From the NCBI RefSeq assembly GCF_002086485.1, contig NZ_MVHF01000044.1, positions 1-64,000 on the forward strand: a stretch of 64,000 bases of DNA, given 5' to 3'. The DNA is from Mycobacterium aquaticum (lineage in GTDB: Bacteria; Actinomycetota; Actinomycetes; Mycobacteriales; Mycobacteriaceae). Below, in pieces: positions 57,962 through 64,000 of this stretch (position 1 is the first letter of the stretch; the number at the start of each line of letters is the position of its first letter). The notes beneath the pieces are model-generated. The model was not told the DNA's origin. It saw only the letters and a program-made list of their open reading frames with translations, and made no database searches. A program made the translations under genes and the position numbers.

Positions 57962-59221
57962 GTGGCGTTCGACTGGCATGCATTCGAGACCGAGTTGACC
58001 GTGGCGGCCGCTGACGCGGTACGCGCGCTGGTCGCCTCGGCGGCACCGGAACAGCCGTACGCCGTCGCGTTCAGCGAGTTCTACGCGGAGCTGACGGGCG
58101 TGATCTATCTGCCCAATCTGGCAGTCGCCACCGAGGAATCGGTCACTGATCCGGACTGCCGATTCAGCCCACCGGACTGGAAATACCAGGACTACGAGTG
58201 GGGCGAGACCGATTCCGGGTGGGGTGAGCGGCTCAGCGCGGCGGTATCAGGCCTGCCCCGCGCGCGGTGGCAAGAGGAATGGGACCGGTTCGCGCAGAGG
58301 ATGCTGCATATCGCAACGCGCGTACGCACAGAGCTCGTGGCCGACGGGACGCTGCCGCAGGACGTCGTCGTCTATCTCGACGACGAGGACGCGGACCTGC
58401 TGGTGCGCTCGCTCACGGCCGATGAGCTGGACCGCCATTTCCCCGAGTACGTCGCCGCCGCGCAGGCCGAACGCGACGTGCTGGCCATGCCGACCGAACA
58501 CCGCGTGCCGCGACTGGCCGCGGCAGCGGGGCTGACACCGCATCGGGGCCGGCGTGAACTCGGGCAGCTGCTGGGCCGGGAACGCGCCCTGAGCCTGCTG
58601 CAGGAGTCGGGGGCGGACGCGGTACCGGTCGGCATCGCTGCGCTCGGGCACCACGAGACCGCCTGGATCGGTGCCAAGCTTCTCGCCGATCTGGGTTTGG
58701 CGACGCCTGAGGTCATGGCGGCACTGTGGGCAGCGCTCCCGCTGCGCGGCAACGCCCACGACTGGGTGGCCACGGCACTGGGGCGCCTGGGTGCGGGCCT
58801 GGAGGTGCTGGCGCGACGCGACCTGCCTGCCGAGAGCAGGGCCGCGGCGGTGGCCGCGCCATATAGCTCGTTTCGCGCCCATGGGCGCGCTCACCCGCCG
58901 CGGGACTACGTGTTGCTCGCGGCCGGGCTGGCCGATCCGACAGTGGCCGCGATGGTGGCCGAGGCGCTACAGCTGGGCCGCGGATATTGCACGCTCGACG
59001 CTGCCGATCTGCCCGGCGTGCGACCTGGCCTCGACCACTGCGAGCCGGTGATCCGACGCCACGCCGTCGTCACCATCGGTGAACTGATCGGCCCACGGGG
59101 CCCAGGTGACCTCGACGCTCGCGACACGGCGGCACTGCGGGCCCGCATCGCCGAGCTGACCACCGGCGACGCCGACGCGGATGTGCGGCGGCTGGCCGGT
59201 TACGTCGTCGACGGGCGCTGA
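57962..59221 (+). CDS. DUF4303-like protein
   Basis: 419 residues from GTG 57962 (VAFDWHAFETELTVAAADAVRALVASAAPEQPYAVAFSEFYAE). The N-terminal half matches DUF4303 (SPPDWKYQDYEWGETDSGWG). The C-terminal half is Ala/Leu-rich helical repeats that resemble HEAT-type scaffolds. No known function. DUF4303 occurs among polymorphic-toxin immunity proteins, but no toxin gene is adjacent. It overlaps the end of convergent folA by 22 nt. Confidence 0.7.
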   Translation: MAFDWHAFETELTVAAADAVRALVASAAPEQPYAVAFSEFYAELTGVIYLPNLAVATEESVTDPDCRFSPPDWKYQDYEWGETDSGWGERLSAAVSGLPRARWQEEWDRFAQRMLHIATRVRTELVADGTLPQDVVVYLDDEDADLLVRSLTADELDRHFPEYVAAAQAERDVLAMPTEHRVPRLAAAAGLTPHRGRRELGQLLGRERALSLLQESGADAVPVGIAALGHHETAWIGAKLLADLGLATPEVMAALWAALPLRGNAHDWVATALGRLGAGLEVLARRDLPAESRAAAVAAPYSSFRAHGRAHPPRDYVLLAAGLADPTVAAMVAEALQLGRGYCTLDAADLPGVRPGLDHCEPVIRRHAVVTIGELIGPRGPGDLDARDTAALRARIAELTTGDADADVRRLAGYVVDGR

Positions 59222-59691
59222 TCGCGGCGGTAACTGCAATACCGGTATCGGAGGCCCGACGCGCTGGTCAGCCACTCACCGGTGGTCTGCTCCCACGAGT
59301 CGTCGAGCGCAGGCGCCAGCGCGTCGCCGGCGACGGGTGACAGGTCGACGTCGATCTCGGTGACCTCACACCGGTCGGCGAACGGCAGCGTCATCGCGTA
59401 GATCTGGGCACCACCGATGACCCATCCGTCGATGTGCTCCGGCAGTGCCGTCACCACGTCGGCCCCTTCGGCGACGTATCCCGCATCGCGGGTGATCACG
59501 ACGTTGCGCCTGCCGGGTAGCGGACGCACCTTCGCCGGCAGGGATTCCCAGGTCAACCGGCCCATCAGCACGGTCTGGCCCAAAGTCAGCTCTTTGAACC
59601 GAGCCTGGTCCTCGGGCAGCCGCCACGGGATCCCGTTGTCGCGGCCGATGATGCCCGAAGTCGACTGCGCCCAGATCAGGTGCAAACTCAT
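59200..59691 (-). CDS. folA: Dihydrofolate reductase
   Basis: 163 residues; reduces dihydrofolate with NADPH. Motifs: LIWAQSTSGIIGRDNGIPWRLPEDQARFKELT, VLMGRLTWESLPAKVRPLPGRRNVV, GGAQIYAMTLPFADRCEVTEI. Its ATG overlaps the end of thyA (ATGA), the usual thyA-folA couple; corresponds to Rv2763c (dfrA). Confidence 0.95.
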   Translation of the reverse strand: MSLHLIWAQSTSGIIGRDNGIPWRLPEDQARFKELTLGQTVLMGRLTWESLPAKVRPLPGRRNVVITRDAGYVAEGADVVTALPEHIDGWVIGGAQIYAMTLPFADRCEVTEIDVDLSPVAGDALAPALDDSWEQTTGEWLTSASGLRYRYCSYRRDQRPSTT

Positions 59692-60488
59692 ACCGCGACG
59701 GGGGCCTTGATCGCCGGGTGCGGGTCGTAGTTCAGGATCGCGACGTCTTCGTAGGTGTAGTCGAAGATCGAATCACGCGGGGCCAGAACAAGTTCGGGGT
59801 ACGGCCTCGGATCACGAGTCAGCTGGAGCGTGACCTGGTCGACGTGGTTGTCGTAGATGTGGCAGTCCCCGCCCGTCCAGATGAACTCTCCGACCTCAAG
59901 GCCCGCCTGTGCCGCCATCATGTGAGTCAGCAGGGCGTAGCTGGCGATGTTGAACGGCACGCCGAGAAACAAGTCGGCGCTGCGCTGAAACAGCTGGCAG
60001 GACAGCTTGCCGTCGGCGACATAGAACTGGAAGAACGCGTGGCAGGGCGGCAGCGCCATCTGCGGGATCTCGCCGACATTCCATGCCGAGACGATGTTGC
60101 GCCGGGAGTCCGGATCACGCTTGAGCAGCTCAAGGGAGTTGCTGATTTGATCGATGTGCTCGCCCGACGGAGTCGGCCAGGACCGCCACTGCACACCGTA
60201 GATGGGACCGAGATCGCCTGTCTCCGAAGCCCATTCATCCCAGATGGTGACCCCGTGATCCTGCAGCCACCGCACGTTGGAGTCGCCGCGCAAAAACCAC
60301 AGCAGCTCGTAGACGATGGATTTGGTGTGCACCTTCTTGGTGGTGATCAGCGGAAAACCCTCGGCGAGGTCGTAGCGCATCTGATGGCCGAAGAGGCTGC
60401 GGGTTCCGGTGCCGGTGCGGTCGGACTTCGGTGTTCCGGTCTGCAGCACCAGACGCAGCAGATCCTCGTACGGCGTCGCGATAGGCAC
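59688..60488 (-). CDS. thyA: Thymidylate synthase ThyA
   Basis: 266 residues. Folate-dependent dUMP methylase with RTGTGTRSLFGHQMRYDL, catalytic Cys in MALPPCHAFFQFYV, QLFQRSADLFLGVPFNIASYALLTHM, and GGDCHIYDNHVDQV. A flavin-dependent ThyX is also encoded in this window. It produces dihydrofolate recycled by the overlapping folA. Confidence 0.96.
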   Translation of the reverse strand: MPIATPYEDLLRLVLQTGTPKSDRTGTGTRSLFGHQMRYDLAEGFPLITTKKVHTKSIVYELLWFLRGDSNVRWLQDHGVTIWDEWASETGDLGPIYGVQWRSWPTPSGEHIDQISNSLELLKRDPDSRRNIVSAWNVGEIPQMALPPCHAFFQFYVADGKLSCQLFQRSADLFLGVPFNIASYALLTHMMAAQAGLEVGEFIWTGGDCHIYDNHVDQVTLQLTRDPRPYPELVLAPRDSIFDYTYEDVAILNYDPHPAIKAPVAV

Positions 60489-60530
60489 TCCCTCAGCTTA
60501 CGGGCAGCGGTTAGGGGTAGAACGGAAGCC

Positions 60531-61268
60531 ATGCCGACGATCAAGGACACCATCACCACGCCCGACGGCACTTGTGCCGTGACTCTCGCAACCCCAGACG
60601 GCCATGGTCCGTGGCCTGGCGTGGTCATGTATCCCGACGCAGGCGGCGCGCGGCAGACGTTCGACGACATGGCCGCGAAGCTGGCCGGCTACGGCTTCGC
60701 CGTGTTGGTGCCGGATGTGTACTACCGCGACCCGGGTTGGAAGCCGTTCGAGATGGAGACGGTGTTCGGCGATGCCGGCGAACGCAACAGGCTGTTCGCG
60801 ATGATGCGGAAAGTAACCCCGGATGTCATGGCAGCCGACGCGACGGCGTTCTTCGACTATCTGGCGAGCAGGCCCGAGGTGACCGACGCGAAATTCGGCA
60901 CCACCGGATATTGCATGGGTGGGCGCACATCGTTGGTGGTGGCCGGCCGGGTGCCCGACCGGGTTGCGGCGGCCATGTCGTTCCACGGCGGCGGGTTGGC
61001 ATCCGACGACCCGGGCAGCCCGCACCTGCTGGCCGACAAGATCCAGGCAGCGGTCTACGTCGGCGGCGCCGAGAACGACTCCTCGTTCACCCCAGAGCAG
61101 GCGGAAACCCTGGACAAAGCGCTGACAGCCGCCGGCGTCGAACACATCATCGAAACCTACGCAGCAGCACACGGATTCGCGGTACCCGACAACGCGCCCT
61201 ACGACAAAGCCGCCGACGAACAGCACTGGGAAGCCATGGAGAGCTTCTTCGGCTCGCGCCTCGGCTGA
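60531..61268 (+). CDS. Dienelactone hydrolase family protein
   Basis: 245 residues from ATG 60531. Alpha/beta hydrolase with nucleophilic Cys in GTTGYCMGGR, Asp near YVGGAENDSSFTP and His in YAAAHGFAVPDN. It hydrolyses dienelactones or related esters; the natural substrate is unknown. Position after thyA corresponds to Rv2765. Divergent from thyA. Confidence 0.88.
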   Translation: MPTIKDTITTPDGTCAVTLATPDGHGPWPGVVMYPDAGGARQTFDDMAAKLAGYGFAVLVPDVYYRDPGWKPFEMETVFGDAGERNRLFAMMRKVTPDVMAADATAFFDYLASRPEVTDAKFGTTGYCMGGRTSLVVAGRVPDRVAAAMSFHGGGLASDDPGSPHLLADKIQAAVYVGGAENDSSFTPEQAETLDKALTAAGVEHIIETYAAAHGFAVPDNAPYDKAADEQHWEAMESFFGSRLG

Positions 61269-61310
61269 CCCGCCGCGTCGCGTCGTCACCCGGTAAGCGA
61301 CGATTGAGGC

Positions 61311-62231
61311 GTGTACGACCAGACCAGCACCAGTGAACCGGATCCCAACGCAGCCCCCGGCTTCCGCATCGACCCGGTACTAGCCCGCAGTTGGCTGCTG
61401 GTCAACGGCGCGCAGTACGAACGCTTCGCCCCGGCTGCGCGCTCCCGCGCCGACATCGTCGTGCTGGACATCGAGGACGCCGTCGCGCCGAAGGACAAGG
61501 ACGCCGCCCGCGCCAACGTGATCCGTTGGCTCGGCGAGGACAACACCGATTGGGTGCGGATCAACGGGTTCGGCACCCGGTGGTGGGCCGACGACCTGGA
61601 GATGCTGGCGGGGACATCGGTCGGCGGAATCATGCTCGCCATGGTGGAGTCCGTCGACCACATCACCGAAACCGCCAAGCGGCTTCCGAACGTGCCGATC
61701 GTCGCGCTCGTGGAGACTGCGCGCGGGCTGGAACGCATCACCGAGATCGCCGCGACCAAGGGCACTTTCCGGCTCGCGTTCGGCATCGGCGATTTCCGCC
61801 GCGACACCGGATTCGGCGACAACCCCGCGACGCTGGCGTACGCGCGGTCCCGATTCACGATCGCAGCCAAGGCAGCTCACCTTCCGAGCGCGATCGACGG
61901 GCCCACAGTGGGTTCCAGCGCGTTGCGATTGTCGGAGGCCACCGCGGTGTCGGCTGAGTTCGGGATGACCGGCAAGATCTGCCTGACGCCGGACCAGTGC
62001 CCGACGGTCAACGAGGGCCTGTCCCCGTCACAGGACGAGATCAGTTGGGCAAGAGAGTTTTTCGCCGAGTTTCAGCGCGACGGCGGGGAGATCCGCAACG
62101 GCTCAGACCTGCCCCGCATCGCCCGCGCCAACAAGATCCTCGACCTGGCGAAGGCCTACGGCATCCACGAGTCCGAGTTCGGCGACGACCCCGACCATGT
62201 GCCGGCCCCGTCGGACACCTTCCACTACTGA
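61311..62231 (+). CDS. HpcH/HpaI aldolase / CitE-like lyase
   Basis: 306 residues from GTG 61311. TIM barrel of the CitE family: RSWLLVNGAQYERFAPAARSRADIVVLDIEDAVAPKDKDAAR, WVRINGFGTRWWADDLEML, MVESVDHITETAKRLPNVPIVALVETARGLE, FGIGDFRRDTGFGDN. It probably cleaves or hydrolyses a (hydroxy)acyl-CoA such as malyl/citramalyl-CoA; the partner and substrate are unknown. It overlaps the next convergent gene by 7 nt. Confidence 0.85.
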   Translation: MYDQTSTSEPDPNAAPGFRIDPVLARSWLLVNGAQYERFAPAARSRADIVVLDIEDAVAPKDKDAARANVIRWLGEDNTDWVRINGFGTRWWADDLEMLAGTSVGGIMLAMVESVDHITETAKRLPNVPIVALVETARGLERITEIAATKGTFRLAFGIGDFRRDTGFGDNPATLAYARSRFTIAAKAAHLPSAIDGPTVGSSALRLSEATAVSAEFGMTGKICLTPDQCPTVNEGLSPSQDEISWAREFFAEFQRDGGEIRNGSDLPRIARANKILDLAKAYGIHESEFGDDPDHVPAPSDTFHY

Positions 62232-62689
62232 GACTGCGCGTCGTCGTTCCGGTGGACGAACGTGCGCATCGCGCGGAGCAAGCCGCGGCCGGCATAGATA
62301 CCCGCGGCCGCGGAGACGATGATCATCGCGATGAACATCGTGAGCCAATTCGACCTGCTGTGACTGACGTTCCACCAGATGATGGTGAACAGGACGGCGC
62401 AGACGAATACGACGATGTCACGCCAGTTTCCGCGGTAGGACATGGCCGCGTCGCGAAGCTCCCGGCTGCGTTCTCCTGCCGTGATGAGTTCGCCGATTCG
62501 CTGATCGATGCTCGCCTTGAGGCGCGTGCGCAATTCGACGTCCTCTTCCCGCAGCCGATCGAGCAGATCCATGTCCTTGATGATCAGTCCACGGACGTCC
62601 GGCGGCTTCAAGTTGCCCGCGATCACGCCGAGCATTGCGCCACCGGCGATCGGCGCGGCGCCCAGGGCCAATTCGGCGATACCCGGCAT
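62225..62689 (-). CDS. Membrane protein with coiled-coil N-terminal region
   Basis: 154 residues from ATG 62689, preceded by GAGAGGGATCACC. A short hydrophobic start (ELALGAAPIAGGAMLGVIAGNL) is followed by a charged coiled-coil stretch (LLDRLREEDVELRTRLKASIDQRIGELITAGERSRELR) and two more helices (IVVFVCAVLFTIIWWN; MFIAMIIVSAAAGIYAG). ATG 62722 is a less likely alternative. Function unknown. Confidence 0.68.
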   Translation of the reverse strand: MPGIAELALGAAPIAGGAMLGVIAGNLKPPDVRGLIIKDMDLLDRLREEDVELRTRLKASIDQRIGELITAGERSRELRDAAMSYRGNWRDIVVFVCAVLFTIIWWNVSHSRSNWLTMFIAMIIVSAAAGIYAGRGLLRAMRTFVHRNDDAQSQ

Positions 62690-62797
62690 GGTGATCCCTC
62701 TCTGTTCAGTCTTGGCGGCCACCGTATCGTCCCGGCCATGCGGCGATACCGGGCGGGCTGCCGGCCCGTCAATAACGTGCTGGGTGACGTCGCCGTG

Positions 62798-63259
62798 TCA
62801 GTCCGGCATCAACCCGGCGGCGACGGTGGCACCAAGATTCCAACAGGCCTCGAGATCGTCCTTGCTCGGCTGGCCTGAGACCACCACGTGTTCGGCGGCC
62901 CTGACCCAGCCGAGGCCCGTAGTGATGGAGTCGATCGCCCGCTCGGCACCCTCGGTGCCCTCGTTGCCGTGCAGGTACAGGCCGAACGGCCTGCCCTTGG
63001 TCGTATCGAGACACGGGTAATAGCAGACGTCGAAGGCGTGCTTGAGCGCACCGCTCATGTACCCGAGGTTGGCCGGGGAGCCGAGCAGGTAGCCATCGGC
63101 GGCCAGCATGTCGGCCGGCGAGACCGTGAGGGCGGGACGACGCACCACGTCGACGCCCTCGATCTCAGGGTCGGTGGCACCGGCGAGCACCGCCTCGAAC
63201 ATTGCCTGGCAGTACGGCGACGGCGTGTGGTGGACGATGAGCAGCGTTGGCATGGTCAC
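62798..63259 (-). CDS. Flavodoxin/NAD(P)H-dependent oxidoreductase-like protein
   Basis: 153 residues. Flavodoxin-like fold: TLLIVHHTPSPYCQAMFEAVLAGA (phosphate loop), GYLLGSPANLGYMSGALKHAFDVCYYP, HGNEGTEGAERAIDSITTGLG. It likely binds FMN. It overlaps the Rv2772c-like gene by 4 nt (ATGA) and corresponds to Rv2771c. Confidence 0.87.
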   Translation of the reverse strand: MTMPTLLIVHHTPSPYCQAMFEAVLAGATDPEIEGVDVVRRPALTVSPADMLAADGYLLGSPANLGYMSGALKHAFDVCYYPCLDTTKGRPFGLYLHGNEGTEGAERAIDSITTGLGWVRAAEHVVVSGQPSKDDLEACWNLGATVAAGLMPD

Positions 63260-63720
63260 GCACTCTCCTGCATCCGCACTGCGGTCCGCATGGTCTCCCG
63301 CGCCCGGCTCCGGTCTCCCGCATAGTCGTAAGCCCGGGCCAGCCGGTACCAGCGCACCCAGTTGTCGGGATCGGCCTCCAATTCGCCCTTGACGGTGACG
63401 AACAGCGCATCGGCCGCATCCCGCTCGACCCGGCCGGACGGACGGTGCGGCAGGTCGGACACATCGAGATCCATGCCCTGCTCACGAGCCAGCCGGGCCA
63501 GGCGCTGATGCGCGAAACCGGCGCGCAAGGTGCTGACCAGGACCCAGACGCCGATCAGGGGAAAGACCATCAGGGCAACGCCGAGTCCGATCGCCACGGG
63601 CTTACCGGACCCGATGAACACCACGGCGGTGCGGCCCAGCATCAGGAAGTAGACGACCAGCGCCAGGCACATGAAGCCGATCAGCAATTGGATGCGCAGC
63701 GACCGCGCGCCGTCGGTCAC
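63256..63720 (-). CDS. Membrane protein (Rv2772c-like)
   Basis: 154 residues. Two hydrophobic helices (about 10-28 and 42-62), then a cytoplasmic part with SDLPHRPSGRVERDAADALFVTVKGELEADPDNWVRWYRLARAYDYAGDRSRARETMRTAV, which looks like a TPR-type helix pair. Function unknown. Its ATG overlaps the end of dapB (ATGA), so the three genes form an operon. Confidence 0.8.
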   Translation of the reverse strand: MTDGARSLRIQLLIGFMCLALVVYFLMLGRTAVVFIGSGKPVAIGLGVALMVFPLIGVWVLVSTLRAGFAHQRLARLAREQGMDLDVSDLPHRPSGRVERDAADALFVTVKGELEADPDNWVRWYRLARAYDYAGDRSRARETMRTAVRMQESA

Positions 63721-64000
63721 GAGAGGTCGAGGAGCGGCTCAATGCCGATGGTCAGCCCGGGACGCTGCTGCACGTTGCGTACCGCCAACAGCACCCCGGG
63801 AACGAACGATGCGCGGTCCAGGCTGTCGTGCCGGATGGTCAGCGTCTCCCCCGCGGTCCCGAACAACACCTCCTGGTGCGCGACCAGACCGGCGAGCCGC
63901 ACGGAATGCACCGGGACGCCGTTGACGTCGGCACCACGCGCACCGTCAAGCCCGGTACTGGTGGCATCAGGGTTGGGCGGCAGTCCTTTTCGCGCCTCGG
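63717..64000 (-). CDS. dapB: 4-hydroxy-tetrahydrodipicolinate reductase DapB (5' end outside window)
   Basis: About 94 C-terminal residues are present, including GVPVHSVRLAGLVAHQEVLFGTAGETLTIRHDSLDRASFVPGVLLAV, the C-terminal substrate and tetramer domain of mycobacterial DapB; its N-terminal Rossmann part lies beyond base 64000. It performs the step after DapA in the lysine/diaminopimelate pathway. It precedes the Rv2772c- and Rv2771c-like genes. Confidence 0.93.
   Translation of the reverse strand, partial: EARKGLPPNPDATSTGLDGARGADVNGVPVHSVRLAGLVAHQEVLFGTAGETLTIRHDSLDRASFVPGVLLAVRNVQQRPGLTIGIEPLLDLS

Noticed and set aside
1..64000. CRISPR array, tRNA, rRNA or intact insertion sequence
   Set aside because: No regularly spaced repeats, no cloverleaf-like sequences in the gaps, and no transposase gene were seen; I could not run tRNA or IS search tools.

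Overview
The window is a high-GC actinobacterial chromosome segment, almost certainly from a fast-growing Mycobacterium (Mycolicibacterium). The backbone genes follow, in order and orientation, the M. tuberculosis series Rv2731-Rv2753c/Rv2754c and then Rv2763c-Rv2773c: DUF349 protein, membrane protein, miaB, recX, recA, DUF3046, glycosyltransferase, ephG-like, pspM/pspA/clgR, cinA-type pncC, pgsA, argA, ftsK, rnj, dapA, thyX, then folA (dfrA), thyA and dapB. recA has no intein. Many genes look leaderless (a TANNNT box 6-8 nt before ATG/GTG), which is common in mycobacteria. No tRNA, rRNA, CRISPR array or intact insertion sequence was seen.

Layout. 1-9.0 kb: backbone plus a glutamate/glutamine-type ABC importer whose binding protein and one permease are fused in a single polypeptide, with a perfect 32-bp tandem duplication before the second permease. 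9.1-24.6 kb: one co-directional cluster for an actinobacterial group 1h (Hhy-type) [NiFe] hydrogenase: hypA, hypB, small and large subunits, a NifU/Rieske-like protein, DUF5947, DUF6084, a 440-aa unknown, a 39-aa membrane microprotein (DUF6893-like), maturation protease, hypC, hypF, DUF6390, a SIS-HypC fusion, a SIS protein, hypE, a second hypC and hypD. It sits exactly between recA and the DUF3046 gene, which are neighbours in M. tuberculosis. Most internal junctions are ATGA/GTGA overlaps, so the core behaves as a translationally coupled operon. 24.6-40 kb: backbone with envelope-stress (ClgR-PspA-PspM), cell-division (FtsK), phospholipid, RNA-decay and lysine/thymidylate genes.

40.1-59.2 kb is the accessory block. 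It holds a TetR-controlled flavoprotein monooxygenase with a double operator; a DMT-type membrane protein behind a leaderless 14-aa leader peptide; a 362-bp gap with a possible HTH remnant and a 15-bp-stem hairpin; an operon of glutamine-synthetase-like, nitrilase, class I amidotransferase and DUF1097 genes facing a GntR regulator; a TetR-DUF1214-sulfotransferase-quinone oxidoreductase operon; and a GntR-controlled peptidase/amino-acid permease pair. Several of these regulators have a perfect inverted repeat at their promoter. 59.2-64 kb returns to the backbone (folA-thyA, dienelactone hydrolase, CitE-like, flavodoxin-like, dapB).

The hydrogenase would oxidise H2 at low concentration and pass electrons into the respiratory chain. 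The most interesting and least understood parts are its accessory proteins: the four-cysteine Rieske-like domain, the DUF5947/DUF6084/440-aa set, the membrane microprotein, the SIS-HypC fusion and an apparent 1-nt frameshift at the start of the maturation protease.
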